64,000 nt of DNA from Capsicum annuum. Taxonomy: Eukaryota > Streptophyta > Magnoliopsida > Solanales > Solanaceae. The position numbers and the translations under genes were made by a program. Under the pieces are notes generated by a model. That model saw only the letters and a program-made list of their open reading frames with translations. It did no database searches and had not been told where the DNA came from. Of this stretch, positions 11,421 through 21,953 are shown piece after piece. The stretch's first letter is position 1; each line of letters begins with the position of its first letter. Location: assembly GCF_002878395.1 (NCBI RefSeq), contig NC_061114.1, forward strand, positions 168,146,625 through 168,210,624, written 5' to 3'.

Positions 11421-12480
11421 CTCTATGGCATCTCCTAACAAATCGTGATGACCCATGCCCAATCTATGACAGACCACACTTCAGGAGAGATTGTAACTAT
11501 ACTCTCCAAAAAGAAATAGACCTACCGTTTAAATTCTATAAGGAGTATAGGTGCTCGTAATATAGTGGTCGAGATGGACATTGGGATGATTGTCCAAATG
11601 CCCCCTCCACATATTATACTAACTAAATTGCTAGTTCCTCTTATGAGATTGATAAGTCTTATGATAAGAACCCATAATGCTTTAAACCATTTAAGATCGA
11701 GTAACTATAACCGGGGAGAATTCGCAAGACTTGTATCAATCCTACGGGGTGTTCGAAAGGGAAAATGTCAAGGCAAAGGAATTGGGAAAAGATATAATTC
11801 TTGCAAACCTCACAACCATTCCTATTTCCTAAGAGGAGGTTTGTCGAGGAGAGAAACCAAGTTATGATGATGGGCTTGGTAGTAAAGATCCTCAGTGAAT
11901 TCCCAACCACCCGAATCATAGGAGGAAGAAGAAGCCAAAATAAAAGAAATGGTACTAGAGTCAAAAGAAAAATTGATGAAAACCTCTTATGATGATTCTA
12001 GTTCATTTTGTGGTGAAAATACTTTGGAGGAGGCTAACTTGGAATTAAGAGTTGTGCTTCATTCAAACCATTTCTTAACATTATGATTAGAGAATGTTAT
12101 AAGGATCCATCCCTCAAAGTAAATAGTGCATTGTGGGGAGATGGAGTCCGATTTTTATATTTTAGAATTTGGAATTCCAAAATAGCATATGGAACCCTAT
12201 CTATCAATGTCCAAGGAACATAACTTCTGATGTACAAGGAATGGACTATTGATGTGCCCATTTTTACACAAAGAGCCAACTCAAATATTTGATATCAAAT
12301 TGGGTAAAAGGTTTAATTATTAAAAATGGAAGGATCGAAGCTTGCTATCCATCTCCTCACATCTTCCAAATTTCATCTTGGAAGAATTAAATATTTTGTC
12401 CCTCTGCCACTCATCGCTTATTGAACAAAAGCTGGGATGAAGATTCAAATCTTCTAAGTGGAAACATAAAATAAAGCTAC
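11421..12480 (+). pseudogene. ORF1/gag-like region of element T, unrecognised
   Basis: An ATG at 11424 (MASPNKS) opens a region in the gag position of the element. It is broken by many stops. Around 11565-11640 a piece reads DGHWDDCPNAP after a shift, which looks like a remnant of a low-complexity, aromatic-rich gag tail. A basic stretch near 11740-11990 is rich in Lys and Arg (KGKCQGKGIGK; then RRSQNKRNGTRVKRK). I do not recognise a domain here. By position, between the primer site and the hairpin motif at 12502, it should be gag and protease. The matching place in the minus-strand copy does show the end of a protease. Confidence 0.5.
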
Positions 12481-12501
12481 GGAGGCATCGTTCCATGATG
12501 T

Positions 12502-12533
12502 TAAACAAAGCGCTCGATGGGGGGCAGCCCATC
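12502..12533 (+). other. Conserved hairpin motif after ORF1 of element T
   Basis: The segment runs TTAAACAAAGCGCTC, then GATGGGGGGCAGCCCATC. Its second half can fold as a small stem, because GATGGG pairs with CCCATC around GGGCAG. The same block occurs in the minus-strand T copy at 63779-63809 (rule: TAA.naAGGCGCTngGTGGGAGGCAACCCAC), 34 bases after the stop of the protease frame. From memory it resembles the 'GCGCTTGTTGGGAGGCAACCCA' block of Athila/Tat-type plant elements. Its role is unknown. Confidence 0.6.
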
Positions 12534-13576
12534 ATGCCTTGCAATGTGGCACATATCCTTTAAATTTATGCATGTTAGAGCAAGTTTTATTTTTGTTTGT
12601 TTTGTTGCATGCATAATCCATGAAATGTGGGGCTAAGAGAAATTTTGATTGACTTTGAAAAAGAAATGTTTGAAATTGGTATGTTGGAATGAATAATAAG
12701 TGTAGGAAACTCGGTTGTTTGGTCTTAATTTCCATGACAGTGTCCCATGCCACCATGATCGCGTATCTTGGACCGCAATCGCGGTTGAATCAGATTAAAA
12801 AGACCATTCGAATACCATTTTCCCATGTGCATTATTTTCAAAATTTTCTCAAATTTTCTATCGAGTTTGTGGAATTACATTCCATATCTATGTGCCAATT
12901 CAACCCTTTCCATCTTATAAGTCGGTAAGTTTTCTAAATCTCCTCAGTTTGATGTAATTGTATGCTTTGAGCTTGTAATGTATAAAAAGGGGCTGAAATA
13001 ACATTTTCATTGCAAAATTCGTGCTTAGTTGTTATTGTGTTGTGGTTAGCTGTTGTAGTTAGTGTACACACTTGTGGGGGAGTCTTGAGTACCCAATATT
13101 AAGTCTTAAACCGCTCAAATTGGAGTGTACGCCATATGTACGATTAAATGCCCATACGAATTCAATATTCAATTCTTTTAAGTTCGGGGATGTGATCACA
13201 TACTCTAGGCTTGAAATTCACTGCATATAATCTTGTCATGCCTAGTTGGAGTGAGGGGTTGGTGGTTAAAATTGCATTTTAAACACCATACAGAAACTAT
13301 CCAACCTGGTCTCAGGTAATGCGATCACGGTCCCAATGACCATGATTGTGACACTGCGATCGTGGTCAACACTTCATGATCGCCATGCCTGAGGGAAGAT
13401 TTTGGTAGACTTCAAAACTTCTGCATATCCTATACTACCCCCAAAACCTCACATAACACTGCCATAAGAGTTTACGTATTTGTTCTAGTATGTTTTTGGT
13501 GTGATAATACTAATGTTGGCCTGAGTTGCGTTGGTTATAGGTTTTCATCCTCAAAGATAGGAGATTTTACTATAAC
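12534..13576 (+). other. Non-coding spacer of element T between ORF1 and the transposon-protein ORF
   Basis: No coding signature is seen. It contains CG-rich inverted words at 12758-12790 ('ggaccgcaatcgcggttg') and 13318-13390, like those in the LTR. A TATA-like string (TATAAAAAG) at 12981-12989 lies about 600 bases before the next ORF. The minus-strand copy has no matching TATA string in the equivalent region, so I do not call a promoter. Confidence 0.5.
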
Positions 13577-14814
13577 CGATTCATGGGCGCACAATGCCAA
13601 CACCTCTACTACAAAGATTTTAACTAGACGAAGCTACTCCATGAAAGGGGTATTAGCTTAGATAAGGTGGAGGAGAAGCTCCAAGAATTACATGCCAGAC
13701 TCACTACATCCCGGTGGATGTATTTTGCCCTGGAAACCTTCTATGCTAATAAACAGTGGGTACGTGAGTTCTATGCAAACCTCAGCGTAGTGTCTCTCAC
13801 GAACCCAGTGATGACTGTTAAAGATAAGCAAGTGAACTTCAGAATAAAGCAGATTAATGTGGTCTATGGGCTCCCAAATGCTGACATGGCATAGTTTCAT
13901 GCCAAGGCATACGAGCCAGGGACCTGGATTGCAAGTATCTTGAGTCATGGAAATGTAGTTCCCTGGGACACCACAAAGCGTGTTATTATGATGAATGACT
14001 TTAAGACTGAAGCCAAGATATGGTTGAACATCATCTGCAGCAATGTCTTACTATCCACTCACATGAACATTGTCACAGAAATAATAGCTTGGGTGTTAGC
14101 TTGCATCCTATATGGAATTGCACTAAATATGGGTGAGATTGTGATCTGTAAGGGATGATATTTAAAGAACCACGGAGGTACTCATATTCTTTTTCCTTCC
14201 CATATCACTAAGTTATGTAGGAGGGTGAAAGTAGAGGAATATGTTGCAGACACTTGGGTACGTCCAGGCTCCCTCACTGTCCCCTTAAATTCAGACGGAA
14301 GGGTGCCCAGGTCAGAATAAACAGAGGAAGATAAACTCGGAAAAGTCAGTCCAAGAGGACACAGACTCTTGCAGACCCTCATCAACTAATGCTTTTGATG
14401 ACATCACTGTTCAAATACAGGGAGTAAGGGAACTATTGTCCAAATTGCCTTAGACCGGGAGGGCCCTTCACTGCCGGTCATTCATACGTAGAATAGTTAG
14501 ATTATGAGAAGTACATATCAGAGAAGCAGAAGCAGGATGCCATAATACCTAGTTTGGAGAGAGCATATTTATTTTTAGCTTCTTCTCATAATGAACTCAA
14601 AGAGTCATAGGAGAAGATGGTGAAGAGAGACAAAAAAAGAGACAAATTCATTAGTAAAATATGGAAAGATTTGAAGGGTATCTTCAAGGTACTCAAACCT
14701 AACCATGTAGTACCTTCACCAAAATTAGATAGTTAGGATGAGGCCCCTGCAGAATGCTCAGCTGATAATGGTGGTGGTGATGATGCTGAGTCAGTAGAAG
14801 AAGATAGCTCTTGA
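13577..14814 (+). pseudogene. PF20167-like plant transposon-protein ORF of element T (plus copy)
   Basis: In one frame, 13577-14380 reads through with only a few stops (for example at 13892 and 14156). It includes RFMG.QCQHLYY, QWVREFYANL (13751-13783), INVVYGLPNADM, NDFKTEAKIWLNII and HITKLCRRVKVEEYVADTW. FYANL followed by a 'x.IN.VYGL' block is the signature of the family Pfam calls putative plant transposon protein (PF20167). After a shift, a coiled-coil-like stretch (EKMVKRDKKRDKFISKIWKDL, 14610-14680) and an acidic tail ending EDSS stop at 14812-14814. The minus-strand copy at 61443-62720 aligns over the whole length, including the acidic tail. The function is not known. The ORF takes the place of pol in this element. 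Confidence 0.8.
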
Positions 14815-16788
14815 TACATATTTAGGGAGACACTTTTACTCTTACTTGACTGCACCTGTAGTAAGGACACTGCATTCTCTTAGTGGGGGGGGTACCCAAG
14901 ATGTGTATTGTTTTGGTATTGTTTATCGGATATTTATATGGGTAATTATTTTAGGATGATGCTTTGGATATGGTTTTAATTTTGTTTTTGAAATGCTATA
15001 TTTTGGGAACCCAGTTGGTGCCCACATTTTATGGATTATCATGTTTTTCTTCTAGTTTTAGTTTTTCTCTTTTACTTTAGCTTTTATTTTGATTTTGTTG
15101 ATGCAAGACAAGTTTTTACCTATGATGGATTGAGTGACGATATTCTTAACGGTAAAGCGTCATGTTTGGGTTTGAGGCATAGATACAAGGGAATTTTGAG
15201 TACCCATAGCCTAAATGTCAAAAATGCAAGGGAAGTTTGAGTACCTATAGCATTGTATGTTTTAAATTTGGGGTCACTTTGTACACCATTGTTGACGTCA
15301 GAGTAGCCATATGGGTAGTTTGCCCATTTTGAGCCTAAATATGAGACTAAGGCTTTGGTTGTAACCACAGTTTAGCAAATTGTGCGAGAGGGTAATGCAA
15401 AATGAACAACCCCCCCTGTCCAAAATTTTTGAAAAATCAAGGGCATAGATGTGAGCAATGTTGTAACAAAACTTTTTCTCTTTTTGTGGATTCATAAATT
15501 TTGACTTATGAATAAAAATAGATACTCCCATTTTGTCTCTCGCGGGAGGGACATTTGAGCCCCCTTGGTGAATTTTGTATGCCATGTGTGGTGATATTTG
15601 GTATTCATCTCTTGTACACTTGTGTTATCTAGAACTTGCCCCGTTAGTGTTTCAAAACTAGTTTTGATTGTATGTAGTTGGAGAAATGATCTTAGGCCAA
15701 CTTTGTGATTTTGGAACCTATTCTATCCGAAAAAGCCTACCCATGCATAATGATAATTCCTAGTACCCACTTTGAGCCTTTGGATCTTTCTTTGGTAAAC
15801 TCATTACAACCTGTGATCCATTCTTCTTATCTTTGTTTTGAACCAAACCCTCCTTAAACTTCAAAATGTAACTTGAGGCTAAAATTCTAAGTTGGGGGTG
15901 GTAAAGGTTGATGAAGGAAAGTGTGAAGCCTCAAAATTATTAGTGAAATCCCTTATGATCCTAAACCGTGAAAATAAATAAATAGAAAATAAATGAGTCC
16001 ATCAAAGGAATGAATTGCACATAAGTTGCAAGAAAAAAAATAAAAGAACAGTAACAAAGGAAGCTAAAAGTAGGCATAAAAAAAGAAAGAAAATAAAGAA
16101 GAATGGCCCTTAGTGAAAAAAAAAAGGATTGAGAAAGTGTAATGTAGATGTTTATAGAAGGGCGTAGCCATGTTATTCCCAAATGATATCCTACCCTAAC
16201 CCAAACCTATGCTTCAAGCATAGAAAGACCTTTGAGATCTCCAACCATGTATTTTCTTCATAGTGACGATTGAAAATAGGGGAAAGCTTATGGTATGACA
16301 TTTTTGTCATAGAGATTTGTTTTGTGTGAGAGAGAGTTCTTGTACTTAGAACTTCTTGTTTCATTTTTGGTAGCTTAGTGTGTAGAATTTTTTTCTTGTG
16401 ATGATTGTTAAGCGAAACAAGTTGGGGTGGGTAATTTTGTCACCTTTTGTAGAATGAGGAAAATTGAGTATAGCTAAGTTGTGGTCAAGTGGAAGCCACC
16501 TGTAGAGTATTGATTTTTGTTGATTTTATTTTCTTTAAAGTCCTATGTATCCTTGAACGCTGGATCTTATGATGAGGGGTATAGTTGAAATTAGCTTAGC
16601 ATGTATACAATGAGCTACTTATGGTTACGACTAAAGTTGAAGTCATTGTGAGCTTTAAGTTATAAAGTTGTGCACATTAACTTGTTTTGAATGAATAAAT
16701 GAAATATATTGGTGATACAATGTACTAATATCCACTCTTTGCAGGCATAGAGTTGAGGATATCAAAAGATGTGGATTGGAGCTGAAAA
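14815..16788 (+). other. 3' non-coding region of element T
   Basis: It is about 2 kb without a supported gene. Blocks match the minus-strand copy: the 'tccaaaatttttgaaaaatcaagggcata' area at 15420 versus 60930-60965, and a purine-rich A/G tract at 15970-16130 versus the pyrimidine tract at 60220-60320. An open frame at 15031-15240 starts like a signal peptide but has no counterpart in the other copy. The usual polypurine tract before the LTR is weak (gattggagctgaaaa). Confidence 0.6.
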
Positions 16789-18148
16789 TGATCAAAAGGG
16801 AGCAAGAAAAGTCTTGCTGAAGACATTGAGAAGAAAGGCCTAAGGTGGCGCAGCCGCAGTCTATTCACCGCGATTCGTGATAGTCAAGCAAAATTCATTC
16901 AACTGCTATCATGGAAGTTACCCGTGATCGCATAACCGCGATCGCAGCTAGACCCTTGCGATCGTGGCTTAGCGGAAGAAATCAGCCCAAAGGCAAAACT
17001 AGAAATGTACGTGGCTAATCCCAATTTTGACAAAAAGAGTCAAACCCTAGCATCATGGAATATATTCCATATTCCTTAATTTTTAGGTTTATCTCTTGAG
17101 ATCATACCTCCATTTTTGGAGAATAAAATATTGTATAATTTTTGGGTGAAGAATACATTGGAGACTTTCTAAGTGGAAGATTAGCTCACTTTCATTGTTG
17201 ATTTGTGGGAGTACCAAGTTTGAATTAACATTCAGTTAAGCTTCAATAAATCACTTCAATGGAGATTATGGGTATATCTAAGCTTATTTATATTATGTGT
17301 AGCTAGATTTGCCTCTTGGAGTTATGTGTGAGTAGAGGTTAAAGTGTGTGTGGGTTGTCATTGATTAACTTCTATTTAGTTGTCATGTTTATGAGTTTTA
17401 TCATTTATTTTCTAACTTGGTTGGGGTTGGATGGGTGAAAGCCCTAAATACCCACATGGGTATGATGAGTGAAAGCTCCATGCTCTAGAAAACCCAAAGC
17501 CATCTTTGAAAGAAGTATTTTGGGTGAAGTTTAGGAATCTACATCATCCTTGAAAGAGGGATGTAAATACCAAAACAATGATAGACAAATGTGTGTGTAG
17601 TTTCCTAAATTTTCACTATCTAAGACATAAGGGTGAATGTGAGGTTGACTATACCATGGGTATCATCCTAGAAATAGGGATGTCTATATTGAGGTTGTTG
17701 TTACCAACTGTTAAATACACCTATTAGGTATTCGAAAGAACTAATGGGTGAAAGTTTGGTGTTTTATTGAAAGAATAACATCAATATCTATAACCAAACC
17801 TACCCATATTTGACTTACTAAATTGATGTTGATTGCTAACACCCGCATATTACTCTCTTAGTAGTGAATAATCCCAAGATCCATGCATACCTATTAAAAC
17901 TCTAATTATTTGTAGCCCCAAATTTATACTAGAAAAATCTAAAAAGATATATTAGTGTAGATACCTATCTCCCTCATTTTTACCTTTTCTTTATATTGGT
18001 TTTGATTTAATTTGTATCTATTATTTCAAAGTGACTTGATTGCCACTCACATTCTTCCTCATGAATTCGACCCCGACTCTAAAGTTGGGTAAACATATTA
18101 ACGACGATCACCTTGCACTTAAATTGACGTGTAAGTTGAGTGTTATCA
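16789..18148 (+). repeat. 3' LTR of element T (plus copy)
   Basis: It starts TGATCAAAAGGGAGCAAG and ends GTGTTATCA, aligned end to end with 9926-11284. A CG-rich word cluster lies at 16845-16985 ('accgcgatcgcagc', 'ttgcgatcgtgg'). The right flank (18149 on) is the second half of a gag zinc knuckle, so the right end of T sits in the gag of element K. Confidence 0.9.
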
Positions 18149-18325
18149 GAAGGCAGGCCACAAAACTAGAGATTGCCCAAAGAGTGGTCAGCACAGTCAG
18201 TCCAGTTTTCTTCCAGTTCCATTCAGTTGCCTGACACAACAGGGTACCGCATCTAGTTCAACCAATTGTCAGTGCAAAAATAGGCTATATGCGCTTCAGT
18301 ACCGATAGGATTAGGAAATATCTCC
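18149..18325 (+). pseudogene. gag: gag C-terminus of element K (half zinc knuckle onward)
   Basis: Directly after the T LTR the sequence encodes the second half of a CCHC knuckle (GRP..HKTRDCPKSGQ in the best frame), then a Ser/Gln-rich linker near 18195-18280 as found between gag and protease in chromoviruses. The first half of the knuckle and the rest of gag are not present on the left side of T. A one-base shift and stops break it. Confidence 0.75.
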
Positions 18326-18790
18326 TGATGTGGTTACTGGTATGTTACAAATCTTTTATCTTTATGTTTATAGTTTGTTAGATCCTAGAGCTTTACATTC
18401 TTTTATAACCCCTTATATAGCTGTGCATTTCAGTGGCATTCCCAAATCTTTAGCAAAACCCTTCTCAATATCTACTTTAGTAGGTGTCTCTACTATAGCC
18501 AGACAGGTATATGGGAATTGTCTAGTTACAGTATCCCAGAAAGTTGCCTCAGTTGACTTTGTAGAGTTAGAGATGACTAATTTTGATGCCATTCTCGATA
18601 TGGGATGGATCTACTCATATTATGCTTCAGTTGATTGTAGAAATAGAGTCATTCAGTTTTAGTTTCCTAATGAACCATTCATTGAATGGAGGGGTAGCAC
18701 TTCAGTGCTTAGGGTTCAAATTATTTCATTCCTTAAGGCAAGAAAAATGATATCCAAGGGGTGTATTTACCATCTTGTTCGAGTAAAATA
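18326..18790 (+). pseudogene. Aspartic protease relic of element K
   Basis: The frame 18330-18662 is open for 110 codons. It contains DVVTGMLQIF, then LLDPRALHSFITPYIAVHF. The catalytic Asp is present, but the Gly after it is Arg (DPR in place of DPG/DSG). Further on it has STLVGVS, VDFVELEMTNFDAILDMGWIYSYYASVDC, the normal flap and C-terminal blocks. A TAG at 18660 interrupts; the frame then continues with FPNEPFIEWRG and ISKGCIYHLV toward RT. It would cleave the polyprotein; the DPR change makes it unlikely to work. Confidence 0.85.
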
Positions 18791-18814
18791 ATCTAGTTCT
18801 GAGACCCTAAGTCT

Positions 18815-19740
18815 CGTCAGTAGTAAGGGAATTTCCTGATGTGTTCCCTAAAGATCTTCCCGGAGTTCCTTCTAAAAGAGAAGTTAACTTCGGAATAGAT
18901 CTTCTTCCAGATACCTAGTCTATCTCTATTCTGCCCTACAGAATGGCTCTAGTTGAGCTCAAAGAGTTAAAAAAATTTGAAAGATCTCTTAGATAAGGGA
19001 TTTATAAGGCCCAATGTTTCCCCATGGGACGCTGCAGTCCTTTTCGTGTGCAAGAAAGATAACAATCTCAGAATGTTTATCGACTACCGCCAGTTGAACA
19101 AAGTCATTGTAAAAAATAATTATCCACTCCCCAGGATTAATGACTTATTCGGCCAACTTTAAGGAGCCAGTTATTTCTCTAAGATAGACCTTAGATATGG
19201 CAATTACCAGTTCAGAGTCAGAGAATTTGATATTCTCAAAAAGAGCTTTCAAAACATGGTATGGTCACTTTGAATTTCTAGCTATTTCTTTTGGACTAAC
19301 AAATTCCCCAACAACTTTCATAGACTTGATAAATAGAGTGTTCAAGCAGTTTTTGGACATGCTCGTCATAGTCTTCAAGAATATGCTCGTCATAGTCTTC
19401 ATTAATGATATTCTTGACTATTCCCGTAGTGAAAATAATCATGCAGACCATCTTAGAATTGTATTGTGACCTCTTAGAGCCCATCAATTATTCACCAAAT
19501 TTAGTAAATGTGAGTTTTGGCTAAGATCAGTAGTTTTACTTGGCCATATTATTTTCGATAATGGCATTAGAGTTGACCCTCAAAAGACTTAAGTAGTGAG
19601 AAACTGGACTAAACCCTTCTCTCCATCAAATATCAAGAGATTTTCAGGTTTGGCTGGCTATTACAGATGGTTTTTTGAAGGGTTTTCTTCGATTGCATCC
19701 TCCATGTATATATTTAATCAGAAGAAAGTCAAATTTTAGT
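18815..19740 (+). pseudogene. pol: Reverse transcriptase relic of element K with an 8-codon duplication
   Basis: The order of motifs is [90 protein letters not shown], then the palm active site and [13 protein letters not shown] and the connection FSGLAGYYR. Catalytic residues: FSKID is intact; the FIDD block is FIND. Just before it the 19-base string 'atgctcgtcatagtcttca' occurs twice, at 19359 and 19383, giving an in-frame 8-codon duplication ([16 protein letters not shown]). At least three frameshifts and several stops are present. Confidence 0.9.
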
Positions 19741-19779
19741 TATCAGATTCTTGTTAAAATAATTTTCAGGAGTTAAATA

Positions 19780-20275
19780 CTTGACTCACCTCAACCTAGT
19801 CTTGACTTTGCCAAATGGTTCAGATGGGTTTGTTGTTTATCGTGATGCTTCCAGAGTTGGTCTTGGTTGTACATTGATGTAGAAAGGTAAGGCCATAGCC
19901 TAAGCATCTAGACAAATTAAGCCTTATGAAAAGAATTATCCTACCCATGATCTTGAGTTAGCAACTGTTGTTTTTGCCATGAAAATTTGGAGGCACTAAT
20001 TTGTATGGGGTTCATGTCAATATGTTCACGAATCATAAAAGTTTGCAGTATGTGTTCTTGTAGAAAGATTTAAATATAGAGAAGGTGGCTAGAGTTGCTA
20101 AAAGATTATGATTTGAGTGTGTTGTACCACCTAGGCAAGGCTAATGTAGTGGCAGATTCCCTTAGAAGCTTATCTATGGGTAGTTTTTCTCATGTTGAGG
20201 AAGATCAAAAGAAGTTAGTCAGGGAAGTTCATCATCTAGCTAGATTAGGCATCCATTTGGTTAGTGTGTGGGTTT
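19780..20275 (+). pseudogene. pol: RNase H and tether relic of element K
   Basis: Pieces read [59 protein letters not shown] and, in the track 20095-20277, LLKDYDLSVLYHLGKANVVADSL. The first catalytic region is YRDAS, usually YCDAS, with the Asp kept; the Glu in HDLEL and the Asp in VVADSL are present. Stops at the Q codons of LMQ and of IAQAS are C-to-T type changes. The frame changes after WRH. Confidence 0.85.
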
Positions 20276-20449
20276 AGAATAGTTTAGAATTTTCTTTGAT
20301 TTCCAAAGCAAAGGTGAATCAAGATAGGGATCCCAACTTAGCAAGTTGAACAAATCAATTAGAGATAAAAAAAGTAGAGGCTTTCTCCCAAGGGGAAGAT
20401 GGTATGTTGGAATTTCAAGGTAGACTCTGTGTGTCATGTGTTGATTATT

Positions 20450-21318
20450 TGAGACAGTGAATCCTTGCAGAAGCACATAGTGCACATTATTATATTCACC
20501 TTGGAGCCACTTTGATATACCGTGATTTACGAGAAACCTATTGGTGGAGTGGTATAAAGAGGGATATTGTAGAGTTTATAGCTAAGTGTTCTAACTAACA
20601 ACAGGTTAAGGTTGAACACTAGAGGCCTAGTGGTACAATGCAGGAATTCAGCATTTCTACTTGGGAATGAGAAGAGGTGAACATATATTTTGTGATGGGT
20701 TTTCTTTGTTCGCATTATCAACATGATTAGATATGGGTCATTATGGACAGAATGACAACATCAGCCCATTTTTCACCAATTCATACTTATTATTAAGTCG
20801 AGAATTATGCCAAGCTCTATATTAGAGAGTTGGTTAGGTTACATGGAGTTTTTTTGTCTATTATTTCAGATAGAGGTACTTAGTTTACCCCTCAATTTTG
20901 GAAAGATCTTTAAATGTCTTGGTACCCAAGTTCATCTTAATTCAACATTTCATCCTCAGATAGATGGTCAGGCAGAGAGGACCACTCAGACCCTAGAGGA
21001 TATGTTGAGGGCGTGTGTTCTTGATTTTAAGGGTTGTTGGGATGATCACTTACCATTGATCAAGTTTTTCTACAATAACAGTTATCACTCTAGTATTTAG
21101 ATGGCTCTATTTGAGGCTCTTTATAAGAGGAGATGTGGATCTTCTATTGGTTGGTTCGAGGTACCTGAGGTCGCTTTGATAGGGCTAGATTCAATGTTTG
21201 ATTCGATAGAGAAGGTTCATTTGATTAAGGAGAGGCTTAAGATATCCCAAAGCCATCAGAAATCTTATGCAGATGTGAGAAGAAGAGACCTTGAGTTTGA
21301 CGTTGGCGATTAGTTTAT
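20450..21318 (+). pseudogene. pol: Integrase relic of element K
   Basis: The zinc-binding domain is readable near 20465-20605 (EAHSAHYYIHLG, YRDLRETYWWSGIKRDI, then CSN.QQVK, with the second Cys region intact as CSN). The core has MDRMTTSAHF near 20740, LVRLHGV and IISDRGT near 20835-20880, and DGQAERTTQTLEDMLRACV at 20964-21020. The D, D and E catalytic residues can all be seen but lie in different frames. The track 20807-21100 covers the core and 21101-21313 the C-terminal part. Integrase would insert the cDNA into the genome. Confidence 0.88.
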
Positions 21319-21738
21319 TTGAAAATCTCTCCTATGAAGAGGGTGAAAATATTTGGCAACAAGGGGAAAATCAGTCCCTTATATGTTAGCCCTTATAAAA
21401 TAGTGAGTCATTTTGGGAAAGCAGCTTATGATCTTGAGTTGCTTGCAGATTTGGCATTAGTGCATCCAGTGTTTCATGTTTTCCTATTAAAGAAGTGTAT
21501 TGGTGATCCAGCGATTGTAGTTCCTTTAGAAATAACAAATGTTTAGGATAGCCTTTCTTACAAAGAAATCCCAGTTGAGATATTTGATCATCAGATTCGT
21601 AAACTAAGGAACAAAGAAGTTCCCTTGGTCAAAGTTCTTTGGCGGAATTGATCTGTTGTGGGAGCTATGTGGGAAGTAGAAGAAGATATGCATACAAAGT
21701 ACCCTCATCTTTTCTCCGCAAACTTGGACTCAGCTTAA
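21319..21738 (+). pseudogene. pol: Integrase C-terminus and chromodomain of element K
   Basis: The open piece 21319-21546 reads MKISPMKRV, KGKISPLYVSPYKIV, YDLELLADLALVHPVFHVFLLKKCIGDP, the usual GPY/F-type module. After one stop it continues with SYKEIPVEIFDHQIRKLRNKEVPLVKVLWRN and, after a second, AMWEVEEDMHTKYPHLF, a chromodomain of the Tekay/Del chromovirus type, ending at TAA 21736-21738. Chromodomains guide integration to marked chromatin. This places K among the chromoviruses. Confidence 0.88.
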
Positions 21739-21940
21739 GGTAATAGTTCTTCTTAGATTGCCTCTTTTTCATTCTCATTTCCAGCTATATAATTATTCTC
21801 ATGTCATTACATGCATTCACGAATCAATTCATTTCATATATCATGTTTCAAACTCAATCATGTAATCATGTTCATTAAATCATCTCAGTTTCCCCAGTAT
21901 TTCTTAGCTTAATCAGTCTTATTCGAAGATGAATGTTCTC
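21739..21940 (+). other. 3' untranslated leader to the K 3' LTR
   Basis: These 200 AT-rich bases hold no coding signature. They separate the stop of the chromodomain from the polypurine tract. Confidence 0.6.
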
Positions 21941-21953
21941 AAGGGGGAGATAT
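21941..21953 (+). other. Polypurine tract of element K
   Basis: AAGGGGGAGATAT directly precedes the TG of the 3' LTR. It is the usual primer for plus-strand DNA synthesis. Confidence 0.85.

Larger units (their letters stand above)
9926..18148 (+). mobile_element. Pol-less LTR element T (plus copy) with plant transposon-protein ORF
   Basis: Two LTRs of nearly equal length (9926-11284 and 16789-18148, about 1.36 kb) flank a 5.5 kb interior. A tRNA-Asp-type primer site lies at 11289. The interior holds an unrecognised ORF1 region, a conserved hairpin motif at 12502, a GC-word-rich spacer, a PF20167-like ORF (13577-14814) and a long non-coding tail. No RT, RNase H or integrase motif is visible, so I infer a non-autonomous element mobilised by a partner. 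No clear target duplication is found: AAGAA lies on the left and GAAGG on the right. A second copy lies on the minus strand from 54776. Confidence 0.85.

Noticed and set aside
12981..12989. TATAAAAAG as an internal promoter for the T transposon-protein ORF
   Set aside because: No matching TATA string is visible at the equivalent place of the minus-strand T copy, so it is not supported as a conserved promoter.
13688..13948. Minus-strand 86-codon open frame over the T ORF
   Set aside because: It is the antisense shadow of the FYANL-type ORF; only the plus frame aligns with the second T copy.
15031..15240. 69-codon frame starting with a hydrophobic, signal-peptide-like stretch
   Set aside because: It is inside the T 3' non-coding region, has no counterpart in the minus copy and no neighbouring exon signals.
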